NCBI RefSeq assembly: GCF_019396345.1
Contig: NZ_JAHKRM010000001.1
Span: 248,001-312,000 of the forward strand
Direction of reading: 5' to 3'
DNA length: 64,000 bases
DNA from: Nonomuraea guangzhouensis
GTDB taxonomy: Bacteria > Actinomycetota > Actinomycetes > Streptosporangiales > Streptosporangiaceae
The notes beneath the pieces are model-generated. The model saw only the letters and a program-made list of their open reading frames with translations. It was not told the origin of the DNA and searched no databases. Numbering within the stretch: the stretch's first letter is position 1; every line of letters starts with the position of its first letter. Positions 1-9,131 of the stretch are shown piece after piece. The position numbers were made by a program, and so were the translations under genes.

Positions 1-582
1 CAGCGGCAGGATGCGCTTGACCACGACGTTCTGCGTGAGCATCGAGACGAACTCGGTCGAGACGATGTGGATCTCGTCGATCCCGTTCTCGTCCTTGAAC
101 GACTCGATCAGCAGCTCGGCGATCTCCTTGGCGTCGCCGTAGGCGGGCTTCCTGGAGAAGCCGACCCACTGCCCGCCCATCTCCCGATTACGGAAGGAGT
201 GCCAGGTGACACCCTTACGGCCGGTGACGAACGGGATGGCGTCCAGACCACGGCTCTTCAGCAGTCCACGCAGGGCCTCAGCCTCACGCAGGACGTTGGC
301 GTTGAAGCCGCCGCAGAACCCGCTGTCGCTGGTGACGATGAGCACGCCCGCCTTGGTGGGGTTCTCCTTCGCCACGGTCAGCGGATGGTCGACGCTGGAG
401 GCGTTGCTGACGACGCCGGTGACGGCGCGAGTGATCTCACGCTCGTACGGCAGCGCCGCCTGCATCCGCATCTGCGCCTTCACGATCCGCGAAGAGGCGA
501 TGAGCTCCTGGGCACGGGTGATCTTGGCGGTCGACTTGACCGACTTGATCCGCCGACGCAGCAGCCTTAGCTGGGCACCCAT
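1..582 (-). CDS. atpG: ATP synthase F1 gamma subunit (3' end outside window)
   Basis: Central rotor shaft of F1, which couples c-ring rotation to catalysis in the alpha/beta hexamer. The reading frame starts at an ATG three bases after the atpA stop and stays open for 194 codons to the window edge, so the C-terminus is missing. The N-terminus (MGAQLRLLRRRIKSVKST) followed by KITRAQELIASSRI is the conserved N-terminal helix of gamma, and SDSGFCGGFNANV matches the conserved Rossmann-like middle part. It is the next gene of the atp operon after atpA. No anomalies are visible. The identification is very secure; only the length is unknown. Confidence 0.97.
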   Translation of the reverse strand, partial: MGAQLRLLRRRIKSVKSTAKITRAQELIASSRIVKAQMRMQAALPYEREITRAVTGVVSNASSVDHPLTVAKENPTKAGVLIVTSDSGFCGGFNANVLREAEALRGLLKSRGLDAIPFVTGRKGVTWHSFRNREMGGQWVGFSRKPAYGDAKEIAELLIESFKDENGIDEIHIVSTEFVSMLTQNVVVKRILPL

Positions 583-585
583 GGG

Positions 586-2235
<1,650 letters not shown>

Positions 2236-2259
2236 CTCTTCTCTGTCTCCTCTATCGCC

Positions 2260-3081
2260 CTAGCCGGCCAACCGGCGGCGGACTTCTTCGATTCGTCCCA
2301 CAATGGTGGTGTCGATGATCTCGTCGCCGATGCGGACCGAGAAGCCACCGAGCACTCGGGGATCCACTTCGACGTTGATGTGCACGTCGCGACCGTAGGA
2401 GGTGCGCAGCCACGTGGTGATGCGCCGCTTCTGCTCCTCGGTCAGCTCGACCGCACTGCGCACCGTCGCCACGAGGCGCTGGCGCTGCTGTGCCACCAAC
2501 CGGCCGAGCTCCTCCAGACCTGCCTCCAGGCTACGTCCACGAGGGTGCAGGACCAATTGCGTGATGAGGCGCAGGGTGGTGGGGGCGACACGGCTGCCGA
2601 GCAGGTCCTGCAGCAGTTGCCGCTTGCCCTCCTCGGCAGCGCTCGGGTCGGTGAGGGCGCGGCGGAGCTCGGGGTTGGCGGCGACGATCCGGCCGAAGCG
2701 GAAGAGCTCGTCCTCCACGTCGTCCAGCGTGCCCTGCGCCTCGGCCTCCGCGGCCGCGGCGATGACGCCGAGCCGTTCGAGCACGTCGGCCAGGTCACCG
2801 GCGCGCGACCACTTGGCCTCGACCGCGGCCTCGGCCGTGGCGATCGCGGCTTCGGCGACCTTGCCGTCGAGCAGGCCCCGGACAACCTGAGCCTTCTGAG
2901 CGGCGGGCCTGGCCGGGTCCGACAGGGCCCGGCGCAGTCCGTGCTCACGGTCCAGCAGATCGGCGATCGCGTTGAGGTCCTCGGCCAGCCGGCCCAGGTC
3001 CGCCGAGCCCGCCGCAGCGTTGAACCGCTCCTCGACCACGGCGAGAGAGTTCTTGCTGAGGCCTCTCATGTGGTCACTCAC
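2260..3081 (-). CDS. atpH: ATP synthase F1 delta subunit (OSCP-like)
   Basis: Stator subunit joining the peripheral stalk to the top of F1. The protein is 273 residues, the long actinobacterial form (other bacteria are nearer 180). The C-terminal OSCP-type motif (VDPRVLGGFSVRIGDEIIDTT) is clear near residues 245-265. The start is GTG at 3081, which overlaps the atpF stop as GTGA, implying translational coupling. An in-frame ATG four codons later is possible but leaves the coupling unexplained. It lies between atpF and atpA. Confidence 0.95.
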   Translation of the reverse strand: MSDHMRGLSKNSLAVVEERFNAAAGSADLGRLAEDLNAIADLLDREHGLRRALSDPARPAAQKAQVVRGLLDGKVAEAAIATAEAAVEAKWSRAGDLADVLERLGVIAAAAEAEAQGTLDDVEDELFRFGRIVAANPELRRALTDPSAAEEGKRQLLQDLLGSRVAPTTLRLITQLVLHPRGRSLEAGLEELGRLVAQQRQRLVATVRSAVELTEEQKRRITTWLRTSYGRDVHINVEVDPRVLGGFSVRIGDEIIDTTIVGRIEEVRRRLAG

Positions 3082-3629
3082 CGAACCGCCTGCGCGTCCG
3101 AGCTCTCCAACTCGTCGAGGAAGCGGTCGACAACGCGACGCTGCCGGGCCTCGTCCTCCAGGGACTCGCCGACGATGCGGCTGGCCAAGTCGGTCGACAG
3201 ACGGCCGATCTCGGTACGGAGCTGGGCGAAGGCCGCCTGCCGGTCCGCCTCGATCTGCGCGTGCGCCGCCTCGACGAGACGGCGGGCCTCGGCCTGCGCG
3301 TCCTCGCGGAGCTCTGCCCTGATCTGCGCGGCCTGCTCGCGAGCTTCCTCACGGAGACGAGCCGCTTCGTGCCTGGCCTCGGCCAGTTGGTCGCGGTACT
3401 GCTTCTGCAGGTTCAGTGCCTCGGCCTGAGCTTCTTCCGCTCGCTTTATGCCGCCTTCGATAGCGTCTGTCCGCTCGGCCAGCGTCTTCTGGATCCGGGG
3501 GACGAGCAGCTTACCGACGAAGAAGAGGACGACGAAGAACGAGAAGATACCGACGACGAGCTCGAATGTGTGCGGGATGAGGGGGTTGGACCCCTCCTCC
3601 GCGGCGAGGATCGTAGCTGCCATAGTCAT
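3078..3629 (-). CDS. atpF: ATP synthase F0 subunit b
   Basis: Peripheral-stalk subunit: one N-terminal membrane helix (about residues 22-45, TFELVVGIFSFFVVLFFVGKLL) followed by a long charged coiled coil rich in Glu, Arg and Ala that reaches up F1. At 183 residues it has normal length. AAAGG lies 8 bases before the ATG at 3629. Its TGA stop overlaps the GTG start of atpH by 4 bases. Position between atpE and atpH is the canonical one. Confidence 0.97.
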   Translation of the reverse strand: MTMAATILAAEEGSNPLIPHTFELVVGIFSFFVVLFFVGKLLVPRIQKTLAERTDAIEGGIKRAEEAQAEALNLQKQYRDQLAEARHEAARLREEAREQAAQIRAELREDAQAEARRLVEAAHAQIEADRQAAFAQLRTEIGRLSTDLASRIVGESLEDEARQRRVVDRFLDELESSDAQAVR

Positions 3630-3660
3630 GGATGCAGCCTTTCGTCAGGGATTCTTCTGG

Positions 3661-3903
<243 letters not shown>

Positions 3904-3964
3904 TTACTGGACGGCCGGTGAAGCGTGTCTCCACCGGTCATGGATATTCCGGTATGGATGGTTC

Positions 3965-4756
3965 TCAGTGCTCTGCGTGAAGTGCGCCGCCGATGTACAT
4001 CGACGCCAGCATGGCGAACAGGAACGCCTGCAGGAACTGGATGAACATCTCGAAGGCGGTGAAGATGATGGTCATGACAACGCCGATGACGCCCACGGAC
4101 GCGCCGAGCGGGGTCAGCTTCTCGAACAGGAACCAGAAGCCCACCATGCTGAAGAACGCGAGGAGCATGTGGCCGGCGAACATGTTGGCGAACAGTCGGA
4201 CCGCGTGCGTGAACGGCGCGATGATCATGTTCGACAGGAACTCGATCGGCGACAGCAGGATGTAGATCGGCTTGGGCAGTCCCGGCGGGAACATCATGTT
4301 CTTGAAGTAGCCGACCGCACCCTGGTGCTTGACACCCAGGTAGACCTTGAGCACGTAGATCGAGATGGCGAGCACGGCCGGGAAGGCGATGTGCGAGGCC
4401 ACCGGGAACTGCAGGAGCGGAATGACGCCCATGATGTTCCACAGGAACACCACGAAGAACAGCGTCAGCAGCAGGCCCATCCACCGGTCGGCGTCCTTGC
4501 CCAGGAAGGGCCGGGCGACCTGGTCGCGGACGAACATGTAGCCGTACTCGGCGACATTCTGGACTCCCCTGGGCACGATCTTCGGGTTGCCGAAGGCCGC
4601 CCAGCAGAAGCCGATCACGATGACCGAGCTGAGGAGCGCGAGAAGAACCGGCTTGGTGAACCAGTCCACCCCGGGAATGATGGGGGCAAAATTGAACAGT
4701 TCATCAGGCGACGGCGCCTTGAACTGATCATCGGCGAGGACCGTCAGCGCACTCAC
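3965..4756 (-). CDS. atpB: ATP synthase F0 subunit a
   Basis: Membrane stator subunit forming the proton half-channels next to the c-ring. It has 263 residues with five to six hydrophobic helices. The essential arginine is Arg187 in HAVRLFANMFAGH. The start is GTG at 4756 with AAGGGAA six bases upstream. It is the first structural gene of the operon, followed by atpE after a 70-base gap and preceded by the two small AtpZ/AtpI-like genes. Confidence 0.97.
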   Translation of the reverse strand: MSALTVLADDQFKAPSPDELFNFAPIIPGVDWFTKPVLLALLSSVIVIGFCWAAFGNPKIVPRGVQNVAEYGYMFVRDQVARPFLGKDADRWMGLLLTLFFVVFLWNIMGVIPLLQFPVASHIAFPAVLAISIYVLKVYLGVKHQGAVGYFKNMMFPPGLPKPIYILLSPIEFLSNMIIAPFTHAVRLFANMFAGHMLLAFFSMVGFWFLFEKLTPLGASVGVIGVVMTIIFTAFEMFIQFLQAFLFAMLASMYIGGALHAEH

Positions 4757-4823
4757 GCGGCGTTCCCTTCAACGTCGTAGCGGATCACAAGGGTTTCCTC
4801 AGCGAAGTGGTCGCGCCGTGCGG

Positions 4824-5039
4824 CTAGCGACCGTACTTGCGGTAGACCAGGTACACGGACAGCACGATCCCCAGGACGACGCCTATAGGGAAGAACGCGG
4901 ACGTGTCGAGCCAACGGTCCAGCAACCAGCCGCCACCGCCATAGATCGCCATCCCGGCGAGCAGGTAGCTGGGGATCGACCATGCGGCGTTGGCGAAGTC
5001 CTGACCGTCGTCTTCCGGTCGGCGTTCCTGTTCGCTCAT
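4824..5039 (-). CDS. AtpZ/AtpI-family small membrane protein
   Basis: A 71-residue protein with a charged N-terminus (MSEQERRPEDDGQDFANAAW) and two hydrophobic segments: SYLLAGMAIYGGGGWLLD and FFPIGVVLGIVLSVYLVY. The GGGGWLLDRWL motif is typical of the AtpZ/AtpI family found ahead of atpB, which is thought to help c-ring assembly or magnesium handling. It lies just upstream of atpB on the same strand. A longer ORF over the same bases in another frame (4753-5148) is low-complexity and not credible. Confidence 0.85.
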   Translation of the reverse strand: MSEQERRPEDDGQDFANAAWSIPSYLLAGMAIYGGGGWLLDRWLDTSAFFPIGVVLGIVLSVYLVYRKYGR

Positions 5040-5104
5040 CGCGGGGCCGACGATAGCAGGCCAGTAGAGGACTAGTCATATCGGACCCCATCCCTTTACC
5101 AGCC

Positions 5105-5527
5105 TCATGCGCCACCGTTCCCGGGGACCTTGGCTTCGGGGTCGACATAGAGCATTTTCGTCTTCATGAACGCCCGCACCTCGGCGGCCGTCCAGACGAT
5201 CGTTCCCACCACGACGGACCAGGCGAAAGCCTTGGAGTTCCACGCCGTGGTGTCGCCGAAGGCCGCCAGCATCAGCATGATGACGACGACTTTGACGAGA
5301 TAGCTGCCCATCGCGGCGATGGCCATGAGCTGTGGGGAGATTCGGGCGGCATAGGAGACCGCTACCACGCTGATGCTGAAGAAAACACCGACGAGCAGAG
5401 TGCCGATGGTCGCGCCCAGCGCTCCCTTCGCTCCCGCCAGGAGCAGGGCCACGACCACGGCGACCACCCCAACCGCAAGGGTGGGGATCGCGGCACTCTT
5501 GAGTACGCGCACGTCGTTGGCCTGCAT
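5105..5527 (-). CDS. ATP synthase I-like membrane protein
   Basis: A 140-residue protein with four predicted membrane helices (around residues 15-40, 45-65, 75-95 and 100-120) and a short Pro/Gly-rich tail. Its place at the head of the atp operon and its size match the actinobacterial AtpI-like proteins (known to assist assembly in some bacteria; role here inferred). I chose the ATG at 5527 (MQANDV) because GGAG lies 5 bases upstream. An upstream ATG at 5545 and a longer frame to 5614 lack a ribosome binding site. Confidence 0.75.
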   Translation of the reverse strand: MQANDVRVLKSAAIPTLAVGVVAVVVALLLAGAKGALGATIGTLLVGVFFSISVVAVSYAARISPQLMAIAAMGSYLVKVVVIMLMLAAFGDTTAWNSKAFAWSVVVGTIVWTAAEVRAFMKTKMLYVDPEAKVPGNGGA

Positions 5528-5658
5528 CGGTGCTCCAGTAAGCATGTTATCAAGCGAGCGTTTGCTACCCCCAAAGCCGGTGCATTGGGGGCCCCTGCTC
5601 GTGAAAGATATCACAAGCTCACGGAAGACCGCTTTTACCTGCCGTTTCTAGTTCGCGA

Positions 5659-6936
5659 TCATGAACGACCCGGAACGGCAGGAATGACCGGTTTTCCTGC
5701 GGCGCTAGCGCGTTCCTGCGACCCGTCGGCGGGCGGCGGAACCTGCCGGCCGATCTCGGTCTGCGGCAGGATCGGCGGCATGGGCCCGGTGGGCGGGCCG
5801 TCATCGTCGGACTTGCCGCGGGAGTGGAGGCCGCCCCTGCCCCGCCACCGCGGCGCGGCCATCAGCACCAGCACGCCCAGCGCGAGCAGGATGACCACCG
5901 GGAACAGCAGGATGGGCACGCCGATGGTGGACAGCGCGACGATGCCGAACGCGAACAGGAACGTCCACGCGTACATGATCAGCACGGTGCGGCGGTGGGA
6001 GTGGCCGATGTCGAGCAGGCGGTGGTGCAGGTGGCCGCGGTCGGGCGCGAACGGCGACATGCCGTGCGAGGTGCGCCGCACGACGGCGGTGATCAGGTCG
6101 ATGAGCGGGAGCACCAGCACCGCGGCGGGCACGAGCAGCGGCAGCAACACCGGCACCCGGTTCATGCCCTCGATGACCGAAGGGTCGACCGGCGTCACGG
6201 TGATGATCGAGGAGGCGAGCACGAGCCCGATGAGCATCGCCCCTGTGTCGCCCATGAAGATCTTCGCGGGGTGGAAGTTGTGCGGCAGGAAGCCCAGGCA
6301 GCAGCCGATGAGGATGGCGGCGATGGCCGCCGTGGTCGCGATGCGGTCGCCGCTGATGCTCTGTTTGAGGAAGATCGAGTAGGCCCACGTGGCCATGGCC
6401 GCGATGCAGACGATGCCCGCCGCCAGGCCGTCGAGGCCGTCGACGAAGTTGACCGCGTTGATCGCCACCACCACGACCATGATCGTGATGGTCGTGCTCA
6501 GCGTGGAATCGAGGCTGGTGGAGCCGCCCCAGTCCTTCGGCAGCGGGATGTAGGTGAGCCGGAGGCCGAAGGAGACGAGCACGCCGGCGGCCGCGATCTG
6601 ACCGGCCAGCTTGATGAAGGCGTCCATGCCCCACCAGTCGTCGAGGAATCCCGTCACCGTGATGAGGCCGCCCGCGATGATCAACGCCATCACCGGACTG
6701 CCTTCGGCGTCGTGCAGCACCTTGCCGGTGTTGGTCAGCTCGCCGGCCACCAGCAGCCCGACGACCAGCCCGCCGTACATGGCCAGACCGCCCAGTCTCG
6801 GCGTCGGCGTGGTGTGCACGTCGCGGTCGCGGACCTCGGGCACGGCGCCGATGCGGATGGCGAAGCGGCGCACCAGCGGGACGAGCAGATACGTCACCGC
6901 TGCCGCAATGAGCGCCATGAACAGGTATTCGCGCAC
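5659..6936 (-). CDS. wecA: Undecaprenyl/decaprenyl-phosphate GlcNAc-1-phosphate transferase (WecA/Rfe type)
   Basis: Polytopic membrane enzyme that transfers GlcNAc-1-phosphate from UDP-GlcNAc to a polyprenyl phosphate, the first step of linker-unit or cell-wall glycan synthesis. The MraY/WecA motifs are present: LDDWWG with D99-D100, NFVDGLDG at 163-170, and downstream PHNFHPAKIFMGDTGAM and HLHHRLLDIGHSHRR. About ten membrane helices and a Pro-rich cytoplasmic tail follow. The family gene in Mycobacterium also sits next to the atp operon. GTG at 6936 (VREYLF) fits homologues better than the in-frame start at 6987, whose extra 17 residues look non-coding. It may supply lipid carriers for the glycosyltransferases farther along the window (inference). 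Confidence 0.9.
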   Translation of the reverse strand: MREYLFMALIAAAVTYLLVPLVRRFAIRIGAVPEVRDRDVHTTPTPRLGGLAMYGGLVVGLLVAGELTNTGKVLHDAEGSPVMALIIAGGLITVTGFLDDWWGMDAFIKLAGQIAAAGVLVSFGLRLTYIPLPKDWGGSTSLDSTLSTTITIMVVVVAINAVNFVDGLDGLAAGIVCIAAMATWAYSIFLKQSISGDRIATTAAIAAILIGCCLGFLPHNFHPAKIFMGDTGAMLIGLVLASSIITVTPVDPSVIEGMNRVPVLLPLLVPAAVLVLPLIDLITAVVRRTSHGMSPFAPDRGHLHHRLLDIGHSHRRTVLIMYAWTFLFAFGIVALSTIGVPILLFPVVILLALGVLVLMAAPRWRGRGGLHSRGKSDDDGPPTGPMPPILPQTEIGRQVPPPADGSQERASAAGKPVIPAVPGRS

Positions 6937-7006
6937 GGACCTAGTTTCCTGGATGCTCCGACCGGCTGTGACCGGAAATCGACACACACCAGCTTAATAT
7001 TCGCTC

Positions 7007-8272
7007 TTAATATTCGCTGTCATACGGTTGGAAGGCGGCCAACAGGGCCGACACCCGCTCCTTGACCTCGGCCGCGGCACCCGGATGGCGCACGGCCCGC
7101 ACGACCAGGGTCCCCACTTCTTTCAATTCCTGGGGCCCCATGCCCTGTGTGGTGAGGCACGGGGTGCCGACGCGCATCCCCGACGTCACGGCCGGAGGCT
7201 CCGGATCATACGGGATGACGTTGCGGTTCAGCGTGATCCCGGCCGCGGCGCACCGTCGCTCCGCCTCGGCGCCCGATACGCCCAGGTCGCGCAGGTCGAT
7301 GAGCATCAGATGCGTGTCCGTACCGCCCGACACCGGCCGCATCCCCTCGGCCCCCAGCGAGTCGCACAGGGCTTGCGCGTTGGCGACCACCTGCTTGGCG
7401 TACTCGCCGAACTCGGGCCGCAGCGCCTCGCCGAACGCCACCGCCTTGGCCGCCACGGCGTGCATGAGCGGACCGCTCTGGATGAACGGATACACCGCCC
7501 GGTCGATCCGCCCGGCGAGCTCCGCCGTACACAGGATCCCGCCCCCGCGAGGTCCGCGCAGCGCCTTGTGCGTCGTGTACGTGACCACGTCCGCGTACGG
7601 CACGGCGGACGGGATGGCGCCCCCCGCCATCAGCCCGATCGGGTGCGCCACGTCGGCGAGCAGCCAGGCGCCCACCTCGTCCGAGATGCCGCGGAAGACG
7701 GCGAAGTCGATCAGCCGGGCATAGGAGGTGGCGCCGCAGACGATCACCTTCGGCCGGTGCCGCACCGCCAGGTCCCGGACCTCGTCGTAGTCGATGAGTT
7801 CGGTGTCACGCCGCACGCCGTACGACACGACGTCGAACCATCTTCCGGAGAAGTTCATCTTCGAGCCGTGAGTGAGGTGCCCGCCGTGCAGGAGGTCCAT
7901 GGCCAGCATGGTGTCGCCGGGCTGCAGCAGCGCCGCGTACGCCGCCAGGTTCGCGGAGGCTCCCGAGTGGGGCTGCACGTTGGCGTGCTCGGCACCGAAC
8001 AGCTGGCACGCCCGCTCGATCGCCAGCCGCTCCGCCCGGTCGACGACCTCGCAGCCGCCGTAGTAGCGATTGCCCGGGTAGCCTTCGGCGTACTTGTTGT
8101 TGAGGGTGGAGCCCAGGGCGGCCAGAACGGCTGGGGAGGTGAGGTTCTCGCTCGCGATCAACTGGAGACCGCCGCGGACCCGGTCCAGCTCGTCGAGCAG
8201 CACTTGAGCCAGCTCGGGGTCTTGCCGCTGGAGTCGGCCGAAGTCGGGGCCATAGTAGGGCGGTACACCCAT
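7007..8272 (-). CDS. glyA: Serine hydroxymethyltransferase
   Basis: PLP enzyme interconverting serine and glycine with tetrahydrofolate. It has 421 residues, the normal length. The PLP lysine is Lys236 in TTHKALRGPRGG, and the N-terminal LIASENLTSPAVL and NKYAEGYPGNRYYGG motifs are conserved. GTGGAGCA directly precedes the ATG at 8272. The gene stands 20 bases from the end of a repeat-filled spacer, so its promoter must lie in or just before those bases. No riboswitch is visible upstream. Confidence 0.96.
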   Translation of the reverse strand: MGVPPYYGPDFGRLQRQDPELAQVLLDELDRVRGGLQLIASENLTSPAVLAALGSTLNNKYAEGYPGNRYYGGCEVVDRAERLAIERACQLFGAEHANVQPHSGASANLAAYAALLQPGDTMLAMDLLHGGHLTHGSKMNFSGRWFDVVSYGVRRDTELIDYDEVRDLAVRHRPKVIVCGATSYARLIDFAVFRGISDEVGAWLLADVAHPIGLMAGGAIPSAVPYADVVTYTTHKALRGPRGGGILCTAELAGRIDRAVYPFIQSGPLMHAVAAKAVAFGEALRPEFGEYAKQVVANAQALCDSLGAEGMRPVSGGTDTHLMLIDLRDLGVSGAEAERRCAAAGITLNRNVIPYDPEPPAVTSGMRVGTPCLTTQGMGPQELKEVGTLVVRAVRHPGAAAEVKERVSALLAAFQPYDSEY

Positions 8273-8750
8273 TGCTCCACTGTACGGCTATTTGTCCGGT
8301 TTTCCCATCTTCCTTGGGTTTGTGGAGCTTTCAGGCACCCGTCCGTGAGGCGGCAGACCTGCACGTCTTGCCCGCTCTGCCATCCTTCGCCAGCGTCCGT
8401 TCGCTGGCGTCCGTTCGCGAGTGCCCCTCGCTGGCGCCCCTTGCTGGCCTCCGTTCCTGGCGGCCCTCTCTGGCGGCCTTCGCTGGCGTGCCGCGCTGGA
8501 GGCTTCACTGGGTCCTTCGCGAGTGCCCCTTGCTGGCGCCCCTTGCTGGCCTCCGCTCCTAGCGCCCGTCGCTGGCGGCCCACTCTGGCGGCCCACTCTG
8601 GCGGCCCTCGCCGGCGTGCCGCGCTGGAGGCTTCATTGGCGTCCTTCGCGAGCGCCCCTCTCTAACGCCCCTTGCTGGCCTCCGCTCCTAGCGCCCGTCC
8701 CTGGCGTCCGTCCCTGGCGGCCCCGCACTGACGGCCCTCGCTGGTGCCCG
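8273..8750. repeat. Gene-free spacer with three imperfect 100-130 bp repeats
   Basis: No credible gene. From 8411 the sequence is three imperfect copies of a block starting CCTTCGCGAGTGCCCC (8411-8510, 8511-8639 and 8640-8750), each built from shorter CTGGCGGCCC-type subrepeats. Shared stretches include CGCCCCTTGCTGGCCTCCG and GCCGCGCTGGAGGCTTCA. On the minus strand the repeats read as low-complexity peptides (EASKGRQ and similar) in more than one frame, so I treat them as a minisatellite, not protein. It ends next to the stop codon of the 126-residue gene. Confidence 0.75.
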
Positions 8751-9131
8751 TCAGGAGAACGCGTGGGGGGCGCCGATCGCGCTGGGCACCCAGCGCGGCG
8801 TGTCGGCGGCCTCCTCGCTGATCGACGTCAGCACGGCCTGGCGGTACAGGGCGAGCCTGGACCGCCACGCCCCGATGTCCTCGACATAGCGCGTCCCCAC
8901 GGGCGCATCCCACGTCTGAGGGCTCCTGGCCAGCTGGTACGCCTTGTCAAGGGCCGTTGTGAGGCCCTCCAGCAGGGGTAGGACGGTCTGCCAGGCGGTG
9001 ACCAGTCGCTGGTACTCGGGGTTGAACTCCCAGGCCCGTGGAAGGGCTTCCAGGGGGTTGCCGTTGCCGTTGAGTGGCGGGTTCTCGCCCGGCTGGCGGG
9101 GTTGAGGGGCGGGCGGGTCCACGTACATCAC
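8751..9131 (-). CDS. Conserved-looking hypothetical protein, coupled to the 703-residue repeat protein
   Basis: A 126-residue soluble protein of unknown function. A Pro/Asn-rich N-terminus (residues 1-30) precedes a mostly helical region (WEFNPEYQRLVTAWQTVLPLL and on) with no signal peptide or membrane helix. Its GTG start at 9131 overlaps the TGA stop of the upstream 703-residue gene as GTGA, so the two are translated together and probably act together. Helical size and context resemble partners of type VII-secreted proteins, but there is no WXG motif, so this is only a suggestion. Confidence 0.7.
   Translation of the reverse strand: MMYVDPPAPQPRQPGENPPLNGNGNPLEALPRAWEFNPEYQRLVTAWQTVLPLLEGLTTALDKAYQLARSPQTWDAPVGTRYVEDIGAWRSRLALYRQAVLTSISEEAADTPRWVPSAIGAPHAFS

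Noticed and set aside
4753..5148. 131-residue open frame overlapping the AtpZ-like gene
   Set aside because: Arg/Pro/Gly-rich with no hydrophobic segments, while the 71-residue frame has two membrane helices and family motifs.
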